From positions 1-64,000 of the forward strand of contig JACDQD010000005.1 of NCBI GenBank assembly GCA_019843655.1: DNA of 64,000 bases. The letters are read 5' to 3'. Source of the stretch: Lethocerus indicus (Eukaryota > Arthropoda > Insecta > Hemiptera > Belostomatidae). Under the pieces are notes generated by a model. The model was not told the DNA's origin and ran no database searches. It worked only from the letters and a program-made list of their open reading frames with translations. The translations under genes were made by a program, and so were the position numbers. This document shows, piece by piece, positions 23,410 to 35,424 of the stretch. How positions within the stretch are numbered: position 1 is the first letter of the stretch; every line of letters starts with the position of its first letter.

Positions 23410-23971
23410 TTTACCTCCTCAACCCAACTAGTTTTCTGAACCTTTAATGTATCAAATCTCACCTGTTCCGACTGATTTCCTATTACCTACTGTAAATCTA
23501 ATAGTTTTGTGTAAAGAATAAATTATTTTTTCTATATCAAAATTACTGTTTCTTCTGTTTCTATCTCTGCCTTCCCATATGCAATATGTCGATATTCTGT
23601 ATTGTACATTTCGATCTGGTTTGTTCAGGAATTGTTCGGAATTCTGGAATAATATTTTCCTGTATTTCCGCTACGGTTTTGAATCATCTTTCTTCCATCG
23701 TCGCAATCTTACGTGGATATTTAATAACAGGACTACATAAACGAAATAAATTCATACATTGGTACTGTAGAATTCTGGAATAACCATCTACTACAGCTTA
23801 TCGTTTGTAAGTCCATATTATTTATTGGTTTTAGTAAAACCAAATATTTTTAACCGATATTTTTATATCCATTTTTATTGCATAATCAACTTACAAGTTG
23901 TTTAATGCCGGTATAAAGAGACAAGAAATCATCTTGTGGTGACGACAAGCATCTTCCTAGAGCAGACTTGA

Positions 23972-24033
<62 letters not shown>

Positions 24034-25374
24034 ATGCCCTGTTTTATATATTATATTTACCATGGGACAAGTGTTTTCAATTATTTTTTATCGTGTTTCT
24101 GCATATTTGTTCCGCACATTTTCCTTTTGTCGTTTTTGTACGGATCTTATCGCTAACTGTAAGTATCCGTACCAATTCTGTAAATAAGGCAAAGAAATAG
24201 ACCGAAGCAACAACCGTCAGCAGTGAGGTGTATATATTTTAATAAACAAATAAAAATTCATTTCATCATTATATCATTGTCTCTTATCCTGGAATTTGGA
24301 TAATAGCTAACAAGACTTTTTTGAAAAAAGGTATATGATAAAATCGGTATGCTTATCGTCTAAATGTTGACCATATATACTATATATATAGTATATACTA
24401 CATATTATATAGTCTCCACATAGGACTATACCTCGTTAATTAATTAGAAGAAAATTATAAAAAACGCAGTTTAGAACTGATGTACCGAATGAAAACTTTG
24501 AAAGTGGTACTTTTCGGCGCGATAGAAACTGAGATTTGCTTGTCGCAGCTCTATTAGGATAAATAAATTAATTGTAGAAAATAAAGGTTGGTCTCTAATA
24601 GATCGCATTGTTTATTACTTATTTAAAAACTTCATTCTAAAAAAAAGTCCAGCAGTTTTACTTCCTTTAGCAGATTATTTTCAAACTTTTAAAAGTTTTT
24701 CAGAATGAAATTTTTATCGCGTTTTTCCCCCATTTTATTGCGTTCGGTTAGGAACTAGTTTCTTAAAAATTATTCCAATAGTCCCAGCACCGATTTAGGC
24801 GCCGGTCGGGATTTTCAGGAAAGCGAAACAGGGAAAGGCGTTAAAGAAGGATCGGAAGGACGGGAGAATTTTGAGCTGAAGGATTTATACCCCCGACTTC
24901 CGAATGAATGGGACATTTATTTAAGTCGTTACAGATTACAGGATTAGAGACATGTGGAGGGGTTTTTCCTAGAGACTTTTCCACTCTCTCATTGCCATTT
25001 AGAGATTTTTCGGAGGATTGCAAGGACTGAATTCTATAAGAGTTCGACTACGCGGTGGATCCCCCCTAAGTTCAATTCCGTAGACTGGTATGTTTCAGTA
25101 CGCGGTTGTAAGTAAATAATTTTCCCTCAGAACAATTCAATATTATATAATCCAATATTAAAGCTAAAGTGGCAGGAAATACTTGGGCGGAATCCTACCG
25201 AATCTTGTTCTTCTCAAATGTAAGAACTCTCTCTTCAAAAGTCTCTTATATTCACGTACTCAAATATAAGGAAATTTCATTAAGAACAATTTTTTCACTC
25301 GGTAATATCGGGTTAGATAGGCGTTAAAGGTTACGGGGGTTGTGGACTATCGTTAGTCCTTGAGCAAGGCCGGG
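23410..25374. other. 3' flank of G3 and spacer
   Basis: No further gene. From 23410 to about 24840 it parallels the G4 flank at 26352-28250 in several blocks: GGAATAATATTTTCCTGTAT, CATGGGACAAGTGTTTT, ATAGCTAACAAGACTT and ATAGGACTATACCTC. This shows that whole gene-plus-spacer units were copied. Confidence 0.6.
23977..24029. repeat. (TA)n microsatellite
   Basis: About 26 TA units within the spacer between G3 and G4; absent at the matching place after G4. Confidence 0.95.
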
Positions 25375-25520
25375 AAGCAGTAACTAGTGCCACGCCCGTT
25401 ATATCATAACCGCCCTGTCATGTGTGGGGCTTAGAGTCAGCCACATATAAATACTGCACCGGCTGTTGAGGGATCATTCAGTCTCCTGTCAGCAACAGCA
25501 CAGACCTACTTCTAGCAAAC
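25375..25520 (+). promoter_or_regulatory. G4 promoter and 5' UTR
   Basis: CAAGGCCGGGAAGCAG at 25375, CCACGCCC at 25390-25397, TATAAATA at 25446-25453, TCAGT at 25478-25482, AGACCTAC in the leader. Nearly identical to the G5 and G6 promoters, including the upstream block TTACGGGGGTTGTGGACTAT. Confidence 0.8.
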
Positions 25521-26351
25521 ATGTACAAGCTGGTCAGTACATTAACTAATATGGATATGATATAGCAATTTTTTTATGTATGTAACATAACAGATAAAGA
25601 ATCTAGAAATTTGGATATTAATATTTATTTATGTTCAGGTGGTGTTGTTGGCCGCAGTCGCCGTAGCTGAGTGCAGCGTGATCGGGCACGGATGGGCCGG
25701 GCACGGAGTGGGACACGGCCTGGCCGGGTGGGCAGCCGCCCCCGCCCTGGCAGCCGCCCCCGCTCTAGTAGCCGCCCCCGCCTGGACAGGAGCTAACGCC
25801 GCCGCCCACGCCGCAGCCACCGCCGGAGTGGCCGCCGCCAACCGCGACGCCGCCGTCGTAGCCGCCGACGCCAACACCCGCGCCGCCCCGCCGAGGCCGC
25901 CCGCCTCGCCGCTCAGGCCGCCGCCGCCTCCACCTGGGCCGCCCCCGCCCTCGTCGCCGCCGCTCCCCTCGTAGCAGCCGCCCCCGCCGTAGTCGCCGCC
26001 CCCGTCTGGACCGGAGCTAACGCCGCCGCCCACGCCGGCGCCACCCTCGGAGTTGCCGCCGCTAACCGCGACGCCGCCGTCGGTATCGCCGCCGCCAACA
26101 CCCTGGCCGCCCCCGCCGAGGCCACCCGCCTCGCCTCCCAGGCCGCCGCCAATGTTGCCGCCGCCAACGTAGCCGCCGCTAACGCCGCTGCTGCCAACGC
26201 CGCTGCTGCCAACGCCGCTGCCGCCAACGCCGCCGCCGCTCATGTCGCCGCCTCCAACGTCGCCGCCGCCAACTTGGCCGCCGCCCACTGGGCCGCCCCC
26301 GGCTGGGCTCACGCCGCCCACGGTGTCCACGCTCTCCACGGTCACTGGTGA
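25521..26351 (+). CDS. G4: Ala/Gly-rich secreted structural protein, almost intact
   Basis: Exon 1 25521-25532, intron 25533-25638, exon 2 25639-26351. Only one C-run (25886-25889, expected five C) breaks the frame, so this copy is the reference for G3-G7. Repaired length is 241 aa. Order: signal peptide, CSVIGHGWAGHGVGHGLAGW, AAAPALAAAPALVAAPAWTG, first AANRDAAVVAADANTRAAPA, an Ala-rich link, VAAPVWTGANAAAHAGATLG, second AANRDAAVGIAAANTLAAPA, six to seven N-x-A-A-A pentads, and a tail of AAHWAAPGWAHAAHGVHALH ending GHW. It has almost no charged residues. AATAAA at 26459-26464. Confidence 0.85.
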
Positions 26352-28389
26352 TTTACCTCCTCAACCCAACTAGTTTTCTGAACCTTTAATGTATCAAATC
26401 TCACCTGTTCCGACTGATTTCCTATTTCCTACTGTAAATCTAATAGTTTTCTGTAAAGAATAAATTATTTTTTTTATATCAAAATGACTGTTTCTTCTGA
26501 TTCTATCTCTTCCTTTCAATGCCTAGTACGTCAACATTCTGCATTATACATTTCGATTGACACCTAATCAGACTCTGGTTTAATGTTACAATATAAGATT
26601 TTGAATAGTAGTTCCTCCACTTCAGGAATTGTTCGGAATTCTGGAATAATATTTGCCCTGTATTTCCGCTACGGTTTTGAATCATCTTTCTTCCATCGTC
26701 GCAATTTTACGAGGACAATTAATTAACAAAAATCGTTAATATCCCATAGCACGACTACATAAACGAAAAAAATACATACATTGGTAGTGTAGAATTCTGG
26801 AGTAACCGGCTATTACCGTTTGTATGTTAATAATATTTATTGGTTTTAGCAAAACTTCAGAGGCCAAGGTTTTTATCTGAGAGTTTTTTATGTATCTTTT
26901 TTTATTGCACAATCAACTTACAAGTTGTACAATGGAGACACAAGAAATGTGACAGTGGTCATGACAACTTTTTCAGGTTTTATTTCATATTGCAAATGAA
27001 AATTAGTTTCCTCTGGTCCTTAATAGGGCGGACTGGATTTTCTATAACTTAGGTTTTTCTTAGTATCGAATAAGCTACAGTTAAACAAAGCGAAAGAAAT
27101 GGTTTTATTCCCTGAAGGAATACACAATAGAAGCACGCGGAGAAAATATGCTGCTACACTCGAATGCAGAGTGTTTCGGTTTAAAAAGGGGTGAAAAGGG
27201 GTGAAAAGGGGTTATTCGATCTCCCGGTTTATGTCTGTAAGAAAAGGGTCATAATACCCTCTAGCTGGAAACAGAGGGCTGGCCGGGGTCTGGTGTAAAT
27301 TATATATAAATAAAAGTTACTGTTTTATATCTATCATGGGACAAGTGTTTTGAATTATTTTTTATTGTGTTTCTGCATATTCTCTGAAACCATTTATAAA
27401 AATTTGTTGTTGTGTTTTTGTACGGATCTCGCTAGCTGTAAGTGTCTCGATTCTAGTGTCCGCCTGTAGCGACGGTGTTTATATTTTAATAAAAAATAAA
27501 AATTCATTTTATTATTATATGATTGTCTCTTATCCCGTCATTTGGATAATAGCTAACAAGACATATGATGAAGAGATATATGGTAAAATCGGCATGCTTA
27601 TCGTCGAAATGTTGGCTGTATATATTATTTAATATATATTTATATATGCTTACATGCTGTCCACATAGGACTATGCCTACTTTTAGGACTATTTCTAGCA
27701 TATATGTTAAAATTAAGTACAAGAGAATTGAAAAGAAATTAACAGTCTAGAATTGATGTACCGAGCACAAATAACAGGCCAACCCGAATGAAAACTTTGA
27801 AAGTGGTACTTTTTGCCGCTATAGAAATTGAGATAAGCTTGGCGCAACTTTTTTAGGACAAATTAATTTTAGAAAATAAAGTTTAGTCTCTAGCGGGTCG
27901 CATATTTTATTACTTATTTAAAAAAACCGAATTCTAAAATAGCTCCCAGTTTTATTTCCTCTAGGAGGATATTTTCAAACTTTTGTTTGTGCAAAAAACT
28001 TTTGCAGAATTAAATTTTTATCGCACATTTCCCAAATTTATTGCGTTAGGTCAGGTTTAGGAACTAGTTTCTTAAAAATTATTCTCATAGTCAAATTAAA
28101 ATTTTTTTATTGTATCCGGTTCGAGGTAGAAGCCCCACACCAACGATGGGATTTTCAGGAAAGTGAAATCGGGAAAGCCGTTAAAAGATGGGAAGGACGG
28201 GATAATTTGGAACGGAAGGATTTATAACAGGTAGCCGTTGATGACTCTCAAATATAAGACCCTCTCTTCAAAAGTCTCCTATATTCAAATATAAGGAAAT
28301 TTCATTAAGAACAATTTTTTCACTCGGTAATATCGGGTTAGATAGGCGTTAAAGGTTACGGGGGTTGTGGACTATCGTTAGTCCTTGAG
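26352..28389. other. 3' flank of G4 and spacer
   Basis: Parallels the G3 flank as a diverged duplicate. Contains GGGGTGAAAAGGGGTGAAAA at about 27187. No other gene seen. Confidence 0.55.
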
Positions 28390-28545
28390 CAAGGCCGGGA
28401 AGCAGTAACTAGTGCCACGCCCGTTATATCATAACCGCCCTGTCATGTGTGGGGCTTAGAGTAAGGCAGGTATAAATACTGCACCGGCTGTTGAGGGATC
28501 ATTCAGTCTCCTGTCAGCAACAGCACAGACCTACTTCTAGCAAAC
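28390..28545 (+). promoter_or_regulatory. G5 promoter and 5' UTR
   Basis: CAAGGCCGGGAAGCAG at 28390, CCACGCCC at 28415-28422, TATAAATA at 28471-28478, TCAGT at 28503-28507. Confidence 0.8.
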
Positions 28546-29368
28546 ATGTACAAGCTGGTCAGTTCATTAACTAATATGATTGCGATATAGCAATTTTTGT
28601 ATGTATGTACCATAACAGATAAAGAATCTAGAAATTTGGAAATTAATAATTATTTATGTTCAGGTGGTGTTGTTGGCCGCAGTCGCCGTAGCTGAGTGCA
28701 GCGTGATCGGGCACGGATGGGCCGGGCACGGAGTGGGACACGGCCTGGCCGGGTGGGCAGCCGCCCCGCCCTGGCAGCCGCCCCGCTCTAGTAGCCGCCC
28801 CGCCTGGACAGGAGCTAACGCCGCCGCCCACGCCGCAGCCACCGCCGGAGTGGCCGCCGCCAACCGCGACGCCGCCGTCGTAGCCGCCGACGCCAACACC
28901 CGCGCCGCCCCGCCGAGGCCGCCCGCCTCGCCGCTCAGGCCGCCGCCGCCTCCACCTGGGCCGCCCCGGCCTCGTCGCCGCCGCTCCCTCGTAGCCGCCG
29001 CCCGCCGTAGTCGCCGCCCCGTCTGGACCGGAGCTAACGCCGCCGCCCACGCCGGTGCCACCCTCGGCGTTGCCGCCGCTAACCGCGACGCCGCCGTCGG
29101 CATCGCCGCCGCCAACACCCTGGCCGCCCCCGCCGAGGCCACCCGCCTCGCCTCCCAGGCCGCCGCCAATGTTGCCGCCGCCAACGTAGCCGCCGCTAAC
29201 GCCGCTGCTGCCAACGCTGCCGCTGCCAACGCTGCTGCCGCTAACGCCGCCGCCGCCCACGTCGCCGCCTCCAACGTCGCCGCCGCCAACTTGGCCGCCG
29301 CCCACTGGGCCGCCCCCGGCTGGGCTCACGCCGCCCACGGTGTCCACGCTCTCCACGGCCACTGGTGA
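28546..29368 (+). CDS. G5: Ala/Gly-rich secreted structural protein
   Basis: Exon 1 28546-28557, intron 28558-28663, exon 2 28664-29368. As written, exon 2 is open from end to end (234 codons), but only because nine missing bases sum to a multiple of three. Roughly residues 34-45 and 80-118 of exon 2 read PPWQPPRSSSRP and PPRPPASPLRPPPPPPGPP, which is the G4 Ala-rich sequence seen in shifted frames. Undoing the shifts gives 714 nt, exactly the G4 length, and a 241-aa protein. The Pro/Arg stretch should therefore not be taken as a domain. AATAAA at 29489-29494. Confidence 0.8.
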
Positions 29369-31361
29369 TTTACCTCCTCAACCCAACTAGTTTTCTGAAC
29401 TGACTTCCTTTTGTCACTCTTTGTGACTCGCAACTCTTCCGACTGACTTCCTTTTCTCCTACTGTAAATCTCTATGATTTGTGTAATGAATAAATTATTT
29501 TTTCTACATAATTTCTGTGGTTTTCGTTCTCGAAATCCTGATAGATTTCCTTCGTGTACTCGTTTAATGATTTGAAAAATAATCATTACCCTCAGTCTAG
29601 TGACACATCGACTGTGAGATATATGTGACATATCTATTGCTATTAGAGCTACTTCATAGAAATGGTTTTATGCTGAAGATGTGGCAATTGTGAATGGCTA
29701 AGTTGGTCTGTCTGACTAATCTCGATCAACTGATAGATACAAGTTAATATCATAAACGATTAACAGTAACTGATGTCACTCTAACAATCATATACAGGAA
29801 CACGCGTAGACAACGCTATTTTTTTAAGCATACAATATACAATAAGAAAATCAAGTTTATATAACATTTTACCGCATTTGGCACATCTTTAATTAAGTTT
29901 GTTTAGTCGTTAAAAGTGTCTTTTCGAGATGAAATGTAGAACGATGAATTCGTATGGGAGTGTAAATATGAGTGTATTTATTACCAATGAATGAAATTAC
30001 AACAAAAATTAAACTGAATGTAAACTAAATGGAAGTCGAATAGGAACTCAAAATTCCTAACAATAAAGCTTTAGAGGGTATAGTTCTTCCATTTCTCGAA
30101 GCAAGAGTACTTAATATAAAAAGAAATGCCTATGGGAAAGAAAAAACTAAATTAACAGAAATAAATTAATATCAGAAAGCTTTATATGCGATAAATCATA
30201 CCCAGGACCTTATGATAGAATTTTAACCCGCCAAAAGGAATTAGAGGCGTATTTCCTTTTGAATTTGGAGTTTAAAATGTGGAAGCAGTGAAATGATACC
30301 TTTATTGACTAAAAACGAAGATATGGCATCGTTTTTTCTTACGTTTTGTAAGGACAAAAATATGGAATAGAATTTAATATGGAGGAAAAAAATAACTTTA
30401 CGCCGCTTGCAATTGGATTTACCTTCAAAGGATTTGAACCTAATTAATCGAAAAGAAGCCGCCTGGGGATTGGGACAGGGAGTAATTTTCACGATCGATT
30501 ATTTGTAATTTCTGTACGGGGTGATAAGATGGCGTGCCGGAAAAGCAGGGCGTAACAATCAGATCGGACGTAGTAATTACTACCTGTTAATCTCGTGACA
30601 CGTAGGCCATTAAATGAGGGGGATAGGACGTTGGGAAGGAGGGAAGGTGGAAGAGAGATGGAGCATAGATTTGATTTTTCTCGAACACGTTTTTCATCAG
30701 TCTTGTAAAATTACATTTAAATGCAATTATAATACGCTTGAAAAATAATGGAATCAAAAAGTTTACGTGCAAATCTCTCCCACTGTCTAATTTAATTTTG
30801 GTGAAAAGAAGAAAATTCTGGACCGATGTGTCCCAGGTATAAGGATAAATTGAGAGCACTACAAGTTTTGTAAAAAAATAATTTATTTGTAAATAAATAA
30901 TGGAAACGTATTCTTATAACTCCTCGTCCTAATTTACCTCCACGACTTAAGCGCCACTGGCCCAAAGGTCTTAGCAGCAACCATGTCAAAAAGTGTCATC
31001 ATTCGGTGGTTCCTTTTGTCGTGAAAAGGAAACATACAGCAATTGTACTTATCTTCTCAGTTGATTGTACGAAAAACACATTCCTATAGTAGTGCAGTAT
31101 TAAAGTTAAGGGTAAGACCTGGGCAAGTTTATTTGAATTATTGACTCGATAGGAGGGTATATGGGAACTCCCTCAAACATATCAGAAAGAATACATCTCG
31201 AAAATTTAAGCGCGCCACTAAAGTTTATTAATGGGCAGAATTAATCATGGCGTGCTCAAATCTTATGAAAATTTGATTTACAAGAAGTCAATTAAAGGTA
31301 AGATTGGTTTAGGATAGACGTTAAAGGTTACGGGGGTTGTGGACTATCGTTAGTCCTTGAG
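29369..31361. other. Spacer between G5 and G6
   Basis: AT-rich. Short minus-strand frames (for example 30587-30859) show no family features. No repeat recognised. Confidence 0.45.
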
Positions 31362-31516
31362 CAAGGCCGGGAAGCAGTAACTAGTGCCACGCCCGTTATA
31401 TCATAACGCCCTGTCATGTGTGGGGCTTAGAGTAAGGCAGGTATAAATACTGCACCGGCTGTTGAGGGATCATTCAGTCTCCTGTCAGCAACAGCACAGA
31501 CCTACTTCTAGCAAAC
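31362..31516 (+). promoter_or_regulatory. G6 promoter and 5' UTR
   Basis: CAAGGCCGGGAAGCAG at 31362, CCACGCCC at 31387-31394, TATAAATA at 31442-31449, TCAGT at 31474-31478. Almost the same as G5 over at least 200 bp. Confidence 0.8.
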
Positions 31517-32332
31517 ATGTACAAGCTGGTCAGTTCATTAACTAATATGGATATGATATAGCAATTTTTTTAAGTATGTAACATAACAGATAAAGAATCT
31601 AGAAATTTGGAAATTAATATTTATTTATGTTCAGGTGGTGTTGTTGGCCGCAGTCGCCGTAGCTGAGTGCAGCGTGATCGGGCACGGATGGGCCGGGCAC
31701 GGAGTGGGACACGGCCTGGCCGGGTGGGCAGCCGCCCCGCCCTGGCAGCCGCCCCGCTCTAGTAGCCGCCCCGCCTGGACAGGAGCTAACGCCGCCGCCC
31801 ACGCCGCAGCCACCGCCGGAGTGGCCGCCGCCAACCGCGACGCCGCCGTCGTAGCCGCCGACGCCAACACCCGCGCCGCCCCGCCGAGGCCGCCCGCCTC
31901 GCCGCTCAGGCCGCCGCCGCCTCCACCTGGGCCGCCCCGCCCTCGTCGCCGCCGCTCCTCGTAGCAGCTGGCCCGCCGTAGTCGCCGCCCCGTCTGGACC
32001 GGAGCCAACGCCGCCGCCCACGCCGGCGCCACCCTCGGTGTAGCCGCCGCTAACCGCGACGCCGCCGTCGGCATCGCCGCCGCCAACACCCTGGCCGCCC
32101 CGCCGAGGCCACCCGCCTCGCCTCCCAGGCCGCCGCCAATGTTGCCGCCGCCAACGTAGCCGCCGCTAACGCTGCTGCCGCTAACGCTGCCGCTGCCGCT
32201 GCCGCCAACGCCGCCGCCGCCCACGTGGCCGCCTCCAACGTCGCCGCCGCCAACTTGGCCGCCGCCCACTGGGCCGCCCCCGGCTGGGCTCACGCCGCCC
32301 ACGGTGTCCACGCTCTCCACGGTCACTGGTGA
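31517..32332 (+). CDS. G6: Ala/Gly-rich secreted structural protein
   Basis: Exon 1 31517-31528, intron 31529-31634, exon 2 31635-32332. Start region as in G4. Ten bases are missing relative to G4 between about 31735 and 32103, nine in C-runs and one in the altered segment GCAGCTGGCCCGCC near 31968. Repaired length is 239 aa; the two-residue difference from G4 lies in the pentad run, where GCCGCTGCCGCTGCCGCC has lost the regular Asn spacing. AATAAA at 32448-32453. Confidence 0.75.
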
Positions 32333-33869
32333 TTCATCTCCTCTCCCTTACAAGTTTTGCGAACTCACTACCCTTAGTCACTCAATGTGACCCGCAACTC
32401 TTATGACTGACTTCCTATGTCCGACTGTAAATCTAAATGATTTAAAGAATAAATTATTTTTTCTATATTAAAATTTCCCTTGTTTTCATTTTTCTCTTCT
32501 TCCTTCTTTATCCTTCTTTTCGCAGAATTACAGAAGAAATAATCATTTTATTTGCACCCCTAATTGTTCTCGGGAGCTCCTAACCCTGAGCGAAGTGATT
32601 AGAATACTGTCATCCTTAAAAAGAACTAAAATAATTCTGATAAATAAACTTTGTAATTGAAGACTTCAGCATTCGGCGTCCGATATAGATCACTGCGTGT
32701 CCTGTTCGGTCAACACAGGCTTTAAATTATGTGACTTTATCAATAGTGTTATAGTCAATACCTCCAGTGTACAGTGAAGTCCAAATAAAAATGTATATAA
32801 AGGCGGAAAGGACCGCAGATCGGAATGCATGAAGTAACCAATATTTATTTATTGTATTCTGTATTCGATCTCTGTTTGAAGAAAAATAAAGTATTTATAA
32901 TTTATTTTTAAAAAATTAATTGTTCGTTAGACGGGTGGAAGCGACATAGCCCTATTGGACCATAAGTAAGACGAGACTTAAAAGTCAACAGGTTTACTTT
33001 GTTACTGATTCATTACTATTCACTATATGTATTCAACCCGATTATGATTCATCCTTAGAAAACATAAACTACAATTTCTTTTATCAGGAGGCACACACAA
33101 GATGAGTTATTATGGGGTTGACTCAGACACAAACAGACTGGGGAATAAGCTTACATCACTCATCATATATGCTATTGAAGATTCTCTCAATCATCATCCC
33201 TTCAATATAATCCGTTCAGAACGAATATTTAATTCGGTCAAAATTCGGGCTCTCGCAATACGAGATAGCGGTACGAGGATTTTCGCCCAATTTACTTTTA
33301 CGAATTTAAAATTATATATCAATGAAGTTCTGGGCGAAGATAGTGACAATCAGCGCAACGATCGGAGTTGGTTTCGAAAATTTTAAAGATTTTAAATACG
33401 GCTTCGTTGAGGCACGCCGTCTTCATGAATCTAGAAGCTGCACAAATTGCCGAAATTTCATCACTTCCCGTACCCCAGACTTGTTTCTAGTTGGCACAAG
33501 TGTACAGATTCCGCTTGTCAATATTTCGGTTAAAAAAAAAATTTGTGTTCATTTTATAGAATTCCAAACGAGACGCTGAAAATCCAGCATTATTTTTGCG
33601 ACGGATAACGACCTGGCAGAACGAATTTCGGGAATATTTCCGGGATATTTCGTCGCATTTTATAAACGGGACCCTAAAACACGTATTAAATACTAATTGT
33701 GTTTGAACTAATCCGATTTTTCATGAATAAGCCTCATTTCTCCTTATATGCTGAGGAAAAACATTTGTACGAGGAGACACTTGTCCAGTTTTAAATTCGT
33801 CGACAGATTTTAAAGTTTTTTACTATGATGATTTGCCCTAATCGTATTATTGTTTGGATGGCGTAGAAA
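32333..33869. other. Spacer between G6 and G7, left part
   Basis: No gene supported. Short plus-strand frames at 33102-33579 are not recognisable. Confidence 0.4.
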
Positions 33870-34215
33870 GCCAAAAAACCGTATTTTTGGGGGGTAAAAG
33901 CCGTCGATTTGTAGCATAGTGTACGCGGAATATATAGGATCGATCGGTGGAAATTATCGAAAAACAAAATTTCCGATTTTCCATTCGCTGTCGATTTTCC
34001 GTCTAAAAACAGCATTTTGGTGTCGATTTTCGCGCCTGAAAACCGAATTTCGGACATTTCTGGGACAATTTCGCACCTTAAAACCACATTTTTGGCCCTT
34101 CAAATGAATTTTCAGGCCGATTTAGGGCCTAAAAAACGCATTTTCGGGCCAAAATCGAATTTTCGGGCCGATATTGCACCTTAAAACCGCATTTTTGGGT
34201 CTAAAAATTTCTGTA
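33870..34215. repeat. Diverged satellite A relic
   Basis: About six degenerate units built from CCGTCTAAAAACAGCATTTT, CGCACCTTAAAACCACATTT and GGGCCTAAAAAACGCATTTT, clearly the satellite A pattern but about 30 kb inside the gene array. Confidence 0.75.
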
Positions 34216-34418
34216 CAATTTAGTACGAGAATTAGTAGTCGAAGTCTTGATAAGTTCAAGAACTGATTTCTCTGTGAATTATTTCACTGAAAACCAAATG
34301 TTCTTCAGAATTAGATACGGGGCACGATTGCAATTGGAGCGGAGCTAAGGTGTGCTAAGAAACTATAATTTATTACAGGAAACCAAGGGGAGTGAACTTA
34401 ATGTTATAAGTCCCTGAG

Positions 34419-34603
34419 CAAGGTCGGGAGAGGGACAGGCCAGTTATTACATAATCGTATGTCGCCCGCGCTTCAATTCCACCACCACCACCACCACAGC
34501 CCAGGACATATCCGCTAGTGAACCCGGTATAAATAGGCCATTGCCAATATCACAGGTCAGTCAGTCTCCTGTCAGCAACAGCACAGACCTACTTCTAGCA
34601 AAC
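34419..34603 (+). promoter_or_regulatory. G7 promoter and 5' UTR, CCACGCCC lost
   Basis: CAAGGTCGGGAGAGGG at 34419 is kept, but the expected CCACGCCC is replaced by GACAGGCCAGTT. A (CCA)n run at 34479-34497 matches the one in G3. TATAAATA at 34528-34535, TCAGT at 34561-34565, AGACCTAC in the leader. Confidence 0.75.
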
Positions 34604-35424
34604 ATGTACAAGCTGGTCAGTTCATTAACAAATATGCTTACGATCGAGTGATTTTTTTTATGTGTAACATTAAAGAAGTAACTGGGAATTTGGAAATTAA
34701 TATTTATTTATGTTCAGGTGGTGTTGTTGGCCGCAGTCGCCGTAGCTGAGTGCAGCGTGATCGGGCACGGATGGGCCGGGCACGGAGTGGGACACGGCCT
34801 GGCCGGGTGGGCAGCCGCCCCCGCCCTGGCAGCCGCCCCGCTCTAGTAGCCGCCCCCGCCTGGACAGGAGCTAACGCCGCCGCCCACGCCGCAGCCACCG
34901 CCGGAGTGGCCGCCGCCAACCGCGACGCCGCCGTCGTAGCCGCCGACGCCAACACCCGCGCCGCCCCGCCGAGGCCGCCCGCCTCGCCGCTCAGGCCGCC
35001 GCCGCCTCCACCTGGGCCGCCCCGCCCTCGTCGCCGCCGCTCCCTCGTAGCAGCCGCCCCGCCGTAGTCGCCGCCCCGTCTGGACCTGGAGCCAACGCCG
35101 CCGCCCACGCCGGCGCCACCCTCGGCGTAGCCGCCGCTAACCGCGACGCCGCCGTCGGCATCGCCGCCGCCAACACCCTGGCCGCCCCGCCGAGGCCACC
35201 CGCCTCGCTTCCCAGGCCGCCGCCAATGTTGCCGCCGCCAACGTAGCCGCCGCTAACGCCGCTGCTGCCAACGCTGCCGCCGCCAACGCTGCTGCCGCTA
35301 ACGCCGCCGCCGCTCACGTTGCCGCCTCCAACGTCGCCGCCGCCAACTTGGCCGCCGCCCACTGGGCCGCCCCGGCTGGGCTCACGCCGCCCACGGTGTC
35401 CACGCTCTCCACGGTCACTGGTGA
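34604..35424 (+). CDS. G7: Ala/Gly-rich secreted structural protein
   Basis: Exon 1 34604-34615, intron 34616-34717, exon 2 34718-35424. It keeps CSVIGHGWAGHGVGHGLAGW and both AANRDA modules. Eight bases are missing, mostly in C-runs from about 34837 to 35374, and one T is extra in GGACCTGGAGCC near 35086. The net of seven restores 714 nt and 241 aa as in G4. Because the sum is not a multiple of three, the tail HGVHALHGHW-TGA lies in another frame from the start as written. AATAAA at 35532-35537. Confidence 0.75.
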
